64,000 nt of DNA, taken from NCBI GenBank assembly GCA_002343075.1, contig DDRH01000022.1, positions 181,527 through 245,526 of the forward strand, read 5' to 3'. A program made the position numbers and the translations under genes. The DNA comes from Phycisphaerales bacterium UBA2421. GTDB lineage: Bacteria > Planctomycetota > Phycisphaerae > Tepidisphaerales > Tepidisphaeraceae. The notes beneath the pieces are model-generated. The model ran no database searches. It was given only the letters and a program-made list of their open reading frames with translations, and was not told the DNA's origin. Positions 1-9,700 of the stretch are shown here, piece after piece. Numbering within the stretch: the first letter of the stretch is position 1; every line of letters starts with the position of its first letter.

Positions 1-409
1 GCTTCCTATGCTTTAACAATGCCAGAATGCGCTTTCTTGCACGATTGGTCTGCCCCATTCCAGGTCCGACGACCAGCGCATCAGCAGCAGAAGCCGCGGC
101 AGCGAGAGTGCGGTCTGACTTCTCATCCAGTGGTAAACCGATGAGTTCGGGGGTAATCGACATCGCAGACGGCAAGACCCCCCGCGGCACCGCGACCTGC
201 ACCAGCCCGCTGCCGCAGCGCAGCGCCGCCGTCGCCGCCAGCAATGCCGCGCCAAACATCGCCTCATCGCCGCCGACAACCAACACTCTGCCAAACATCC
301 CTTTATGGCCGTGCGCAGGTCGCGCGGGCAGGGGCGGAACAGCGTAGACGCGCCTAATCTCGCTCGGTGATTTGGGTTCCTCTTTTCGCTTCGGTTTTGC
401 CACGATCAT
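1..409 (-). CDS. nnrD: ADP-dependent NAD(P)H-hydrate dehydratase, N-terminal 136 residues (cut by window edge)
   Basis: The translation begins MIVAKPKRKEEPKSPSE and runs off the window edge still open. Residues from about 38 read GHKGMFGRVLVVGG, then GAALLAATAALRCGSGLV, and later ALVVGPGMGQT. These match the glycine-rich start, the AALRxGxGLV helix and the GPGxG motif of the ribokinase-fold carbohydrate kinase/NnrD family, which repairs hydrated NAD(P)H using ADP or ATP. No YjeF epimerase domain precedes it, so it is the stand-alone form as far as visible. Its ATG overlaps the stop of tsaD as ATGA, so translation is probably coupled. The family assignment rests on the N-terminal third only; the catalytic C-terminal part is outside the window. 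Confidence 0.82.
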   Translation of the reverse strand, partial: MIVAKPKRKEEPKSPSEIRRVYAVPPLPARPAHGHKGMFGRVLVVGGDEAMFGAALLAATAALRCGSGLVQVAVPRGVLPSAMSITPELIGLPLDEKSDRTLAAAASAADALVVGPGMGQTNRARKRILALLKHRK

Positions 410-1491
410 CGCCTCGGTATCGAGCTGCTCGTTACGGCGTCTAGGTCCAGGCTTGCTGCTTGCCCTGCTTGGCACAACACATATCCAAGCCCGGCAATCA
501 TGGCAGCATTGTCGGTGCAATATTGCATCGGCGGGGCATGAACGGGCACTGGTAAACCCAAAAATGCTTCCCGCAACCCGCGATTGGCCGACACCCCCCC
601 ACCCATAACAACCGAGTTTGCATTAAACTGCTTCACCGCGCGCGATACTTTCTTAAACAGCGCGTCAACGCAGGCTGCCTGAAAGCTGGCGGCGACATCC
701 TTTATTTCTACGTCGGTCAAATCGTCTAACGTGCGCTCTTTTCCCTGGTACCCGAAGACCTGATATCGCACCGCAGTCTTCAGCCCGCTAAAGGAAAAAT
801 CGAGCGAATCACGCCCGAGCATAGACCGCGGCAGTTTCAGCGCCGCGGGGTTGCCGGCTGCGGCGAGTCGGTCTATTTCCGGCCCGCCGGGGAAAGCTAA
901 CCCGAGCATGGCGGCAACCTTATCATAGGCCTCGCCGACAGCATCATCGATCGTGCTGCCGATCAGCTCGATATCCAGCCAATCGTTCACAAGATAAAGC
1001 GCGGTATGCCCCCCGGAGCAGACCAGACCGACAGCGGGCAGCGAAAGGCAGGTAACCGACGAAGGCAAAGACCGTAACAGCGCTTCGCCTTCTTGCCCCT
1101 TGCCCTGTATCAAATGCCCCTTCTCTGCGAGCATCACGCTGTAGAGGTGGGCCTGCACATGGTCGACCGGCAGTAGCGGCTTGCCAAGCGACCATGCAAG
1201 CGTTTTCGCCGCGGTCACGCCGATGAGCAATGAGCCGATCAGCCCGGGCCGATGCGCCACGGCGATCGCATCAAGCTCTGTGAGTGCGATATCTGCCATA
1301 TCCAGCGATTCGCGGATCACGGGCATGATGTTTTCGATGTGAGCGCGCGATGCGATCTCCGGCACGACCCCGCGAAACTTTTCATGCAACTGAAACTGTG
1401 TGGCAATGGCCGAAGAATGCACAATCCGCCCGTCCTCCACCACCGCGGCTGCGGTCTCGTCGCAAGTTGATTCAATACCGAGCATTAGCAT
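406..1491 (-). CDS. tsaD: tRNA N6-adenosine threonylcarbamoyltransferase TsaD
   Basis: TsaD (Kae1/YgjD) transfers the threonylcarbamoyl group from TC-AMP to A37 of ANN-decoding tRNAs. The 361-residue product has the family start LGIESTCDETAAAVVEDG, the metal-binding H-x3-H pair (HVQAH, H111 and H115), the SGGHT nucleotide-binding loop, the GSTIDDAVGEAYDKVA segment, the VVMGGGVSANR loop and a C-terminal DNAAMIA motif. About 25 residues after the H-x3-H motif are not typical of the family (KGHLIQGKGQEGEALLRS). A second ATG at codon 3 could be the true start. It sits 45 nt after the S41 protease gene and overlaps nnrD by 4 nt, so all three are probably co-transcribed. Its partner mtaB lies at 61 kb. 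Confidence 0.95.
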   Translation of the reverse strand: MLMLGIESTCDETAAAVVEDGRIVHSSAIATQFQLHEKFRGVVPEIASRAHIENIMPVIRESLDMADIALTELDAIAVAHRPGLIGSLLIGVTAAKTLAWSLGKPLLPVDHVQAHLYSVMLAEKGHLIQGKGQEGEALLRSLPSSVTCLSLPAVGLVCSGGHTALYLVNDWLDIELIGSTIDDAVGEAYDKVAAMLGLAFPGGPEIDRLAAAGNPAALKLPRSMLGRDSLDFSFSGLKTAVRYQVFGYQGKERTLDDLTDVEIKDVAASFQAACVDALFKKVSRAVKQFNANSVVMGGGVSANRGLREAFLGLPVPVHAPPMQYCTDNAAMIAGLGYVLCQAGQAASLDLDAVTSSSIPRR

Positions 1492-1536
1492 CGTGCTTTC
1501 CGTGCTTTCGGTGCCGTCGGACGCCTGCGCCGGTGA

Positions 1537-2874
1537 TTACTGATCGCGCGGAGGCGCGTTCTCGCTGCCGAGAACGAGAAGTGCCGTCATGGTATCGACA
1601 GCGCGCTGAAGCTGCGCATCCAAGGGCGGCTCGGGTGTCGCCGAGGCTGCAGTGCCGGTAGTGGGCGCTGTAGTTGGTCGACGGAACAACTCGGCCTCGT
1701 ATCGCTGCCGCTGCAGTCCCAGTTGCGACTCTTCGTCGAGTCGGACGGTGATGTTTGGCTCCACCCCCCAGTCGGTGGCATCCTTCTTACGGTGCACAAG
1801 TCGCCCGCTGGGCAGGTAATAATATGCAACGGTCATCTTCAACTCACCGCTGTCTTGTTCGAGTGGGACGACTTCCTGCACGCTTCCCTTTCCGTAGCTG
1901 CGTGTCCCGATCACGATGGCGCGCTTGTTGTCCTTCAGGCTGCCCGCCACCACTTCGCTGGCCGAGGCGCTGTTCTCGTTGATAAGGACAATCATCGGAA
2001 ATCGCGGCAGGGTGATTTCGGTCGTCGCCTTCACAACCTGCTCGGCCCGATACCGCCCACGCGTGCTAAGGATTGTCCCGCTATCTACAAAGAGGTCGGT
2101 AATCTTGATCGCCTGATCCAGCCTCCCACCTGGGTTGAATCGCAAGTCCATGATCATCCCCTGCATGCCCTGCTTGAGCATGGTTTCAACAGATGTTTTG
2201 ACCGCCTCGTAGCTGTCGGGTGTGAATTGCGTGAGGCGCAGGTAAGCAATCTTCGGATCATCTCCGATGAACCAGTCCCATTGATTCTCTTCATCGCGCC
2301 CCCAGCCGCGCGCGGTGGGGACAATCACCTCTTCGCGCGTCATAATGAGTTCGAGAATCTCACCGGTGGTTCGTCGCACCTGCAGCTTGATCTCGCTCCC
2401 GAGCGGGCCGGCCAACTTCTTAACGGCGTCGGACAATCGCTGACCTTCCACGGTCTCGCCGTTGATTTTCAGGATCAGATCGCCGGCCATGACCCCGGCC
2501 TTGAACGCGGGACTGCCGTCAACGGGCGTGACGACCTCAATCGCACCATTTTCGAGTTGGTTGAGCTGGACCCCAATGCCCTTAAACGAACCCTCGAGCA
2601 TGCGATCGAAATCCTCCTGCCGCGATGGGGGAACGTAGACGGTGAACGGATCAAGCTCGTGCAGCAGCCCCGTGATGGCCGCCTGGCGCAGCTGTGCAGG
2701 ATCGGTTTCCTCCACATAGTTGTTGCTCACCTGCCGCTGGATGTCGATCAGAGTGCGGACGAAGGAAAAGTCGTCATCGCGACTCCCGCCGGGTACGCCG
2801 CGCGACACCGTGACTGATGTCACGACAACTGCAAACAGCACTAATGTCCAGAGGATTCGTTCTCGCTTCATCAC
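1537..2874 (-). CDS. ctpA: S41 family carboxy-terminal processing protease
   Basis: A periplasmic Ser/Lys endopeptidase of the CtpA/Prc type that trims or degrades envelope proteins. Residues 7-24 form a hydrophobic signal or anchor segment. Residues about 95-180 are a PDZ domain (FKGIGVQL, then a PxxxAGxxxGD stretch). The catalytic core has MDLRFNPGG, the nucleophile in NENSASASE (S304 by spacing) and the general base in SYGKGSVQ (K329); the 25-residue spacing is that of CtpA. About 45 Ala/Thr/Pro-rich residues follow the core. It lies between the alpha/beta hydrolase gene (33 nt upstream) and tsaD. The substrate cannot be inferred. Confidence 0.93.
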   Translation of the reverse strand: MMKRERILWTLVLFAVVVTSVTVSRGVPGGSRDDDFSFVRTLIDIQRQVSNNYVEETDPAQLRQAAITGLLHELDPFTVYVPPSRQEDFDRMLEGSFKGIGVQLNQLENGAIEVVTPVDGSPAFKAGVMAGDLILKINGETVEGQRLSDAVKKLAGPLGSEIKLQVRRTTGEILELIMTREEVIVPTARGWGRDEENQWDWFIGDDPKIAYLRLTQFTPDSYEAVKTSVETMLKQGMQGMIMDLRFNPGGRLDQAIKITDLFVDSGTILSTRGRYRAEQVVKATTEITLPRFPMIVLINENSASASEVVAGSLKDNKRAIVIGTRSYGKGSVQEVVPLEQDSGELKMTVAYYYLPSGRLVHRKKDATDWGVEPNITVRLDEESQLGLQRQRYEAELFRRPTTAPTTGTAASATPEPPLDAQLQRAVDTMTALLVLGSENAPPRDQ

Positions 2875-2907
2875 AACAGTCCTTGATAGACAGGCATGCC
2901 TTCATCA

Positions 2908-3687
2908 CTACTTGATTTCGTCGAGCATCTTCAGGATCGCGGCGTTGACGCGTTCGGGCTGCTCCATCGTGGAGATATGGCCCGCTCCTTCGACTCTCGC
3001 GATCCATGACCGGGGAAGCCCGTCTCGCATGCGTTGTGCCACCTCCGGCGGAGTGATCACGTCATACTCGCCGACCATGACAAGCGTGGGCGTCCGAATC
3101 GAAGCAAGCAGCGGCGTGAAATCTTCGCGGTCCCGCATTGCCCCGATAGCTGCGCAGACAGTGTCGACCGGCTGATCGCGCATGATCTGCCGAAGCTTTT
3201 CCGCCACTTGTGGCCTTTGGTGCGTGGTGCTCTGCGCGAGCATCTTCCCAAACATCATCTCCACAACCGCGGTCATGCCCCGGGCGCGGGCTGCCTCGAT
3301 CATTCGGTTGCGATTTTGCTTTCCTTCGTCGGTATCGGCTTCGGCCCGGGAATCGATGAGCAGCAGCGCCATTACGTCCGCGGGAAACGTCTTCACGAAT
3401 GACATCGAGACATAACCACCCATCGACAGCCCGCCGAGGACGCAGGGCAGGGCGTTAATCGACTGCAGGTACGAATGCAGTTGCCCAGCGAGCCACGACA
3501 TTGACATCTCCGCAACATCATAGGGCTGCGAAAGCCCGAAACCCGGAAGATCGGGCACAATCACACGGTGTCGCGCCGACAGCGCATCTAATTGGTCATC
3601 AAACACGCGGCCGTCGAGCGGAAACCCGTGGACGAGCACGAGGGGCGCGCCCGATCCCCGTTCTCTATGTTTTATCTGGTTCGACAT
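2908..3687 (-). CDS. alpha/beta fold hydrolase
   Basis: The open frame continues upstream into the neighbouring phosphatase gene, but family-like sequence starts only at MSNQIKHRERGSG, so I place the start at the ATG ending at 3687 (259 residues). No good Shine-Dalgarno is visible there. Motifs: VLVHGFPLDGR (oxyanion region), VPDLPGFGLS, the nucleophile elbow GLSMGG, an acid in VGEYDVITP and the catalytic His in EGAGHISTMEQP. This is the cytosolic esterase/BioH-like/haloperoxidase group; the substrate is unknown. It is the first gene of a likely minus-strand run with the S41 protease, tsaD and nnrD. The divergent phosphatase gene starts 106 nt away, so the region between holds both promoters. 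Confidence 0.88.
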   Translation of the reverse strand: MSNQIKHRERGSGAPLVLVHGFPLDGRVFDDQLDALSARHRVIVPDLPGFGLSQPYDVAEMSMSWLAGQLHSYLQSINALPCVLGGLSMGGYVSMSFVKTFPADVMALLLIDSRAEADTDEGKQNRNRMIEAARARGMTAVVEMMFGKMLAQSTTHQRPQVAEKLRQIMRDQPVDTVCAAIGAMRDREDFTPLLASIRTPTLVMVGEYDVITPPEVAQRMRDGLPRSWIARVEGAGHISTMEQPERVNAAILKMLDEIK

Positions 3688-3792
3688 CGTCGATAGAGCA
3701 TATGCCAGCGATCGGCGGGCGACAAACCCAATCCTGGTTCGCCGGCACTTGCTCCGGTGAGATTTCGCGCTTAGAACGTGCTGACAAACGAT

Positions 3793-5499
3793 ATGTCCAT
3801 GGATGGCCCCCCGCTTAAGCTGACTGATTTCGTCGATCCGACGATTCTTCAGGAGATTCAGGATAGCTTCGCCGCTGTTGCAGGCGTGCGCGCGAGCATC
3901 TTTGATGCAGAGGGCACGGCGCTCACCCAGCCAGCCCCCAGCCGCGATTTTCTTCAGAGGCAGCGGTCGATTGCCGAGACGGAAGCAACCGATGGTCCGC
4001 AACGTGCGGGCCGGGAGTATGTCGCACCGATTCAGATCGGGCCGCACCGCTTCGGCACCATTCGCATGAAAGCGCCCACCGTTGATGTCGATGAAGCAAA
4101 GCTGCAGGCACTGGGCGAAAAGTTTGGGCTTGAACTGAAGCAGATCAAGTCGATCAACACCAGCATCCACAAGCTTACCGACAAGCGGCCCGCCGCGATT
4201 CAATTCCTTTACCTGCTGGCCAATGCGATCGCAAAGATCGGTTATCAGGAGTTTGTGCTGCGCCAGCGGGTGGAAGAACTGACGGCGATTTACAACGTCA
4301 CATCGCTGCTTGGCCAGTCGCGCGACCTTGAAAGCGTGCTGAAAAAGACGGTGGAAGTCGTTTGCGATGTCATCGGCACGCGATCGAGTTCAATCCGGCT
4401 TCTCGACCGCGACACCGGCGAGTTGCGCCTTCAGGCTGCACATAACCTTTCGCGGGAATATCTCGCCAAAGGACCGATCGTGCTCAGACACTCTGCGGTG
4501 GATACTGAAGCTCTCTCGGGAAAGGGCTACTCGTACGTCGCCGATATGCAGGCCGACGCCCGCACGGTCTACCCCGTTTCAGCGCGCGACGAAGGGGTGG
4601 TTTCCGTATTGGCGGTGGGAATGCGCTATCAGGGCACCGCGATTGGCGTTTTGAGGGTGTACACAGAGGAGAAACGAGAGTTTGATGCACAAAAAGTCGA
4701 TCTTCTCCGATCGATTGCCGCCCAGGCCGCCGCGGCGATAGAAAACCGCCGCCTGCACGAAGACCGCGTGGCTGCGGCACAGCTTGAAAAGCAGGTACAC
4801 CTCGCGGCAAGTGTGCAGCGTCGGCTGCTGCCGCGCGATCCGCCGGTCGTTTCGGGAATCGAACTCTCGAGCATCTATGTCCCCTGCTATGAGCTTGGCG
4901 GTGACTTTTTCGACTTTATTCCGTTTCCTGATGACAACGTTGGCATTGTTGTTGCCGATGTGAGCGGGAAAGGGGTGCCCGCGTCGCTCATCATGGCATC
5001 GGTGCGATCGGCACTGCGTGCTCAAGTTGATAATCTCTACTACCTATACGAAGCCATGCACCGGCTGAATCACATGTTGTTGCGCGACAGCGAGCCTTCT
5101 GAGTTTGTCACGCTCTTCTACGGCGTCGTCGACGGGCGTAATCGAAGGCTCACATACTGCAGCGCCGGTCACCCCCCGGGCCTGCTCCTGCGCAAGGGGA
5201 GCGTGCATGAGCTTGATACGATCAACATGGTGCTGGGGGTCAATCCTGAAGAGCAGTTCGAGCAATCGATTCTGCAACTCGAGTCGGGCGATCTGCTGCT
5301 TTTCTACACCGATGGCCTGTTTGATGCTGGCAATTTCTCCGGCGAGCGATTCGGCCGACAACGGATTATTGAAGCGATGGTGCGAAATTCCGACTCGGCG
5401 GGCGCGCTGGTGCATGGCATCTTGTGGGAGATGCGAAAGTTCGTGGGAATCGCCCGGCCGACCGACGACGTGACCATGGTGGCAATGCGGGTGGAGTGA
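3793..5499 (+). CDS. PocR-like/GAF sensor with C-terminal SpoIIE (PP2C-type) phosphatase
   Basis: A cytosolic signalling phosphatase of about 568 residues. Residues about 8-115 look like a shortened PocR sensory domain (LTDFVDPTILQEIQDSFAAV, ASIFDAEG). Residues about 150-335 form a GAF domain (LTAIYNVTSLLGQSRDLESV through AAQAAAAIENRRL). Residues about 345-568 are a SpoIIE/RsbU catalytic domain with QRRLLP, the metal-binding GGDFFDF, DVSGKGVPASL, SAGHPPGLL, FYTDGLFDA and a terminal DDVTMVAMRV. Such enzymes dephosphorylate anti-anti-sigma factors in partner-switching networks, but no RsbV or RsbW gene is nearby. The frame also opens at a GTG (3778); ATG 3793 is preferred for lack of conserved sequence before it. 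What the sensor domains bind is unknown. Confidence 0.9.
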   Translation: MSMDGPPLKLTDFVDPTILQEIQDSFAAVAGVRASIFDAEGTALTQPAPSRDFLQRQRSIAETEATDGPQRAGREYVAPIQIGPHRFGTIRMKAPTVDVDEAKLQALGEKFGLELKQIKSINTSIHKLTDKRPAAIQFLYLLANAIAKIGYQEFVLRQRVEELTAIYNVTSLLGQSRDLESVLKKTVEVVCDVIGTRSSSIRLLDRDTGELRLQAAHNLSREYLAKGPIVLRHSAVDTEALSGKGYSYVADMQADARTVYPVSARDEGVVSVLAVGMRYQGTAIGVLRVYTEEKREFDAQKVDLLRSIAAQAAAAIENRRLHEDRVAAAQLEKQVHLAASVQRRLLPRDPPVVSGIELSSIYVPCYELGGDFFDFIPFPDDNVGIVVADVSGKGVPASLIMASVRSALRAQVDNLYYLYEAMHRLNHMLLRDSEPSEFVTLFYGVVDGRNRRLTYCSAGHPPGLLLRKGSVHELDTINMVLGVNPEEQFEQSILQLESGDLLLFYTDGLFDAGNFSGERFGRQRIIEAMVRNSDSAGALVHGILWEMRKFVGIARPTDDVTMVAMRVE

Positions 5500-5525
5500 A
5501 CACGCCAAATAGTCATCAAAGCGGG

Positions 5526-6665
5526 TCAGCCAGCCAGATTCAGCCTGGCCAGCTCCTCAGCCGCAATCGCGCGCTCCCTCTCACCCGTAAGTCGCTCGGC
5601 TGCAGTGTGGAGTAGTTCGCGCGCCCGTGATGGGTTGGCAAGATATCGTGAGTAGATGATTCCGAGCATCAATTGAACCTGTTCCTGCCCGCTACCTGAG
5701 CGCTGATATTGCTTCAGGTACGCCTCATATGCCGCCGCCGCTGCGGGGTGGTCTTGCCTGGTGAACAACTCGTTGGCGATGTCGAGTTGCGTCTGTCTTG
5801 CCATCACCTGGTCCCTGTCAATTGCCAGTAGCTGGGTGTACTCCGTTGCGGCGTCCTCCAACCGCCTCTGGGCGATCGATTCATTGATGGTAGCGCGGAG
5901 ATCCTGAATCTGCTCGAGCTGTGGGTTGGGCTTTTGCCGTCCCGCCAACATTGGCTTAAACGCGAATGGATCGTGCCCACGGGCGACCAGATCGCGGTGC
6001 TGACGCCGACGGTTCCAACGGTCCAGCAGCGCCAGGAAATCAAAGGTATCGCGAGGCAAGAGCCTGGCTGCCAACAGCGACAGGCATACCGACACGCCAA
6101 AGACCGTGCCGCCGATGTGCGCACTGTATGCCACATTCCCCCCGCCGAGCATTGGAATGAACTGCTGGCCGAGGTCCATGAGGAAAAAAGCGAGAATGAA
6201 CCAGATGCTGTTGATCTCGTAGACGCCTATCAGGAAGAAGATGAAGAGAATCGTCACCTTCGTGCGCGGGAGGAGCACAAGAAATGCCCCCGTCACCGCC
6301 GACACCGAGCCGCTCGCGCCGATGAGCGGGCCATATCCTCCGAAAAACATGTATGCCACCCCCGCAAACACGCCGCCGGCGAGGTACAGTCCTAGATAGG
6401 CGACATTGCCGAGTTTGTCGTTGAGGTTGTTGCCGAAGATGTAGAGGAAGAGCATATTCCCAAGCAGATGCCCCACCCCGCCGTGCAAAAACTGGTAGGT
6501 GACAAACTGATACACTCTCGGCGCAATCGGATCGAGCGCGCAATTGTCGTTGATCCACGCAGATTTAATCTGCAGAATGAACATCGCAACGTTGACCAGA
6601 ATCAGCACCCAGTTTGTGTACGGGTTGGTGCGCAGCGGGTTGTCGGTCCGGATCGGCAGAATCAT
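5526..6665 (-). CDS. rhomboid family intramembrane serine protease with C-terminal TPR-like region
   Basis: The product starts MILPIRTDNPLRTNPYTNW and has six or seven membrane helices in the first 215 residues. The catalytic Ser is in the GASG motif (LIGASGSVSAVTGAF) and the His in AHIGGTVFGV; the usual QFLHGG motif of the loop before the core is also present. Residues about 250-379 are soluble and helical, with repeats spaced like TPRs. Rhomboids cleave membrane proteins inside the bilayer; the substrate is unknown. The start codon lies inside a perfect 11-bp stem-loop (separate entry), and no Shine-Dalgarno is visible. The gene converges on the SpoIIE phosphatase gene with a 26-nt gap. Confidence 0.92.
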   Translation of the reverse strand: MILPIRTDNPLRTNPYTNWVLILVNVAMFILQIKSAWINDNCALDPIAPRVYQFVTYQFLHGGVGHLLGNMLFLYIFGNNLNDKLGNVAYLGLYLAGGVFAGVAYMFFGGYGPLIGASGSVSAVTGAFLVLLPRTKVTILFIFFLIGVYEINSIWFILAFFLMDLGQQFIPMLGGGNVAYSAHIGGTVFGVSVCLSLLAARLLPRDTFDFLALLDRWNRRRQHRDLVARGHDPFAFKPMLAGRQKPNPQLEQIQDLRATINESIAQRRLEDAATEYTQLLAIDRDQVMARQTQLDIANELFTRQDHPAAAAAYEAYLKQYQRSGSGQEQVQLMLGIIYSRYLANPSRARELLHTAAERLTGERERAIAAEELARLNLAG

Positions 6666-6685
6666 CTATTGAAACAATAGATGAT
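6661..6685 (-). promoter_or_regulatory. perfect AT-rich hairpin covering the rhomboid start codon
   Basis: Arms ATCATCTATTG (6661-6671) and CAATAGATGAT (6675-6685) are exact reverse complements, 11 bp long, around a 3-base loop. The minus-strand ATG of the rhomboid gene (6665-6663) sits in the 3' arm of the mRNA hairpin. The AT-rich stem stands out in this GC-rich neighbourhood. It could mask the start codon in RNA or be a palindromic DNA operator. Which of these applies is inference. Confidence 0.6.
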
Positions 6686-6793
6686 GGCGTGACTGGAAAC
6701 AAATCGCGAACCGGCGCGCGGGAAACGCACCGCTGGATCACTGTCGCGCCCGTTGGTCGCTGCGCGCGGCAATTCGGCGGCGACGCGCATCAG

Positions 6794-9700
6794 TTATAGC
6801 TCCAACACATCGTCCGTCACACGCAACTGCGAAAACGGATTCTCGCCCGCCGGCGCGGGCCGCCCTGCGGCGAGCGTGACGCGGGGCACATCTCCGCCCG
6901 CGGGCAGGGATTGACCGAAATTGGCGGCGAGGATGGTGAAATCGCCGAGGTTCACTGCATCATCATAGTTAAAGTCGCCCTGGCTGAAGAGCGCGCCCGC
7001 CGACCCAAACGCTGCTGCCAACGCGGTGAAGTCATCGAGGTTGACCGTACGATCGCGCGTGGCATCGCCGGCAAGGGTGAAGAAGTTGATTCCAGTTGCC
7101 GGCGCGATTGCATTGCCGCTCAGGTCGGTTACACCGCCGGGGGCGAAGGTGAGCCGGTAGTTTCCGTCGGCGAGGTACCCGCCGGGCACATTGTTAAACG
7201 CAACACCCGCGACGCGTGTAACGGGGTTGTAACTCAGTTGGTACTGTGACCCGGGGACGACCTGCATCGTCGACAGGTTGGTCACAATCAGATCGCTGGC
7301 CGAAAGTGAGGCGTTTACGTCTTCGCTGAATGTAAACTGCAGCGATTGTGCCTGTTCAAACGCGAACGACTCGCCGCTGACCGTGGGAGCCGTCGTATCG
7401 GCGGTGATAAATCCGAGCACCGCGGCCATGATCGCGTTTCTGTTCGCTTCGGTTGTGATCGTTTCAAAGGGAAAGCCCATGACAACGGTTCGCGCTTGCG
7501 TCAGCGCATTCACATACTGTGTCGCCGCACCGCCGGCGCCGTTGCTGTAGTTGAGTGCGACTGTCGATCCACCGAAGCCGGTGAGTACATCGGGGAAATC
7601 AACATTGTAGGTCTGCGCGCCATTATCAAACGAAGGACTTATGCCCGCAAAGATTGAGCCTGCCACGCCGGTAGTCGCATAAGTGTTGGCGTCATCGGCC
7701 GCATAATCGGCGCGAAGGGTGTTGTTGAAAAATGCTCGACCGTTGTTCTGCGCATCCAGGTCCCAGCCAACCTCCGCGCCGCTGACAAAGATCCGCCCGC
7801 CGGCATCAATATAGTCTGCAACGAAAGCCTGCATGCCCACGGTGAAAGTACGATCAACGGTTGACGTTTCGCCGGACATCCAGATCACAGCGTTGTAGTT
7901 ACTGAGGTTGATCTGTCCAAGCTCGACATTCTTTGAGGTAGCCGAATCAATCCCGAGTTGTTTGGCTGCATATGCTTCAATGGCCTCGCCCGCCTGCACA
8001 ACGTAATCAAAGCTGTTGTTAGCCCGCGGGCGGACGCGATCGATCACCAGCGAATTGGGCAATGTCTGGCGGACGTTGTTGGTTCGATCCCACCTGGGAT
8101 TGCCGTTGACAACCAGAACCTTGTCCGTGGTGGACGCGCCACGCCGCGTCACGGCCACCGGTGACGGCGGCGACTCACCACCGGCATTGGTTGCGGCGAC
8201 GCGCCAATAAATCGCATCGGCACCACCGGGCAACTGCGATGCTGGGATGGTGTGTTGAATAGTCCCACCACCCGCGACGGCCAGCCCGCCGTCAAAGCCG
8301 TAGCCGTTACTGGAGGAGTAGATGCGATAGCCCGTCGCCGCGTCGCCAACAACCGAGTTGGCGGCAGGCGGCGTCCATCGAAGTGTGACATCGCCGGCGG
8401 CATTGGTGGTGGCCTGCACGTTGGCTGGCGCATCGGGAAGATTGACAGGGTTACTCACCCCCCCGAAGTTGGCGAAGTACTGCACGGTCGCCTGATAGCT
8501 CGACCGCCCCACCGCATTGCGCACTTTTGGGTCGCGCATTAGATTGGCGTCCCCCGCATCATCGTGAAAAGCGACTTCGAGAATGGTGCTGTCAAACTCA
8601 TCGCCATTGGCGCTGGTGCGAATCTCGCCAAATGCGAAGTCGCTCCGTGCAAACGTATGTGACGTGCGGGTGGACCATGCCGTTTCCAGAGGCGGGGAGC
8701 CGATGGCCTGCATGTCCTGATTGGTTTGCTGACCGACATAAGTCGCCCAAGCAAGCTGGTTGGGTGTTGCCGTGTTGGGAAACAGCGTTTCGTTGTTATA
8801 AAGCCCGACCGCCCCGCGGCCGCCGCCGGCATTGCTGTGAAAACTGAGATGAACCGATTGGCCAAACGGCGCGGCGTTCATGTACGCCGCCCACCGGCTT
8901 GGGGCACCCACATTTGCATCGCCATCGCTTGCACTGCCGCCGCGATAAAAATCGCTCACGCCCACCCCGCGGCTAAACTCATACCAGTAGATCGACGCTT
9001 CATCCTCTCGGGGCGCATTGCTCTTCTGGCCCGAAGCATTGGTCTTCTCGCCCATGCCATTACCTAAGCGAATGGCATCGGCAATGATCGCACTCCCCGC
9101 TGCCGACGATTTATTGCTGATTTGCACACTCTGGCTTGTTCCGGCATTAAAATGAAACGTTCCAAGATAAACCCAACCCTTGCCGACCCAACGATGATTG
9201 ATCTTCACCTCGGTCGATCCACCGGAGTGATTTACCCGGTAAAGCTGGTCGGTGGCGCGATTCGAGCCATCGAGCGCCCAGGTGTAGACCGGATAAAAGC
9301 CTGACTGCGGGATGTTCGGTGTGTAGGTAGCGACGGCAGTCTCGGTCGTCGCACTTGTGCTGGCTCGATATCGCACGGCATCGCCGGCCGTGCCATACCA
9401 TGGCGTGCTGCCGCCGTTACTCCAACTGCCCGAAAAGGTGGCAGCACCATTATCGACGACGACTTCGTTCACCTGGCTCCCGATTGGCCGAAGAGGCACA
9501 ACGGTCGCTCCCGCATTCCAGAGGTAATTGGCGTACCAGATCATCTGGTCCTGGTTGCCCATATCTTCGATCATTTCAAACGTCTCGCCCCGCTGCGTGT
9601 ACCAGTTGCCGGCACCGGTGTTGTTGACCGTCCAACCATGTCCCGCGCCGACGTAGACAATCTTTCCCGTGAGCGACCCCGTTGGCTGGGCCCCGACAGC

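Noticed and set aside
1723..2817. 364-residue plus-strand frame antisense to the S41 protease
   Set aside because: Long antisense frames are expected in GC-rich coding sequence; the S41 protease motifs on the other strand are decisive.
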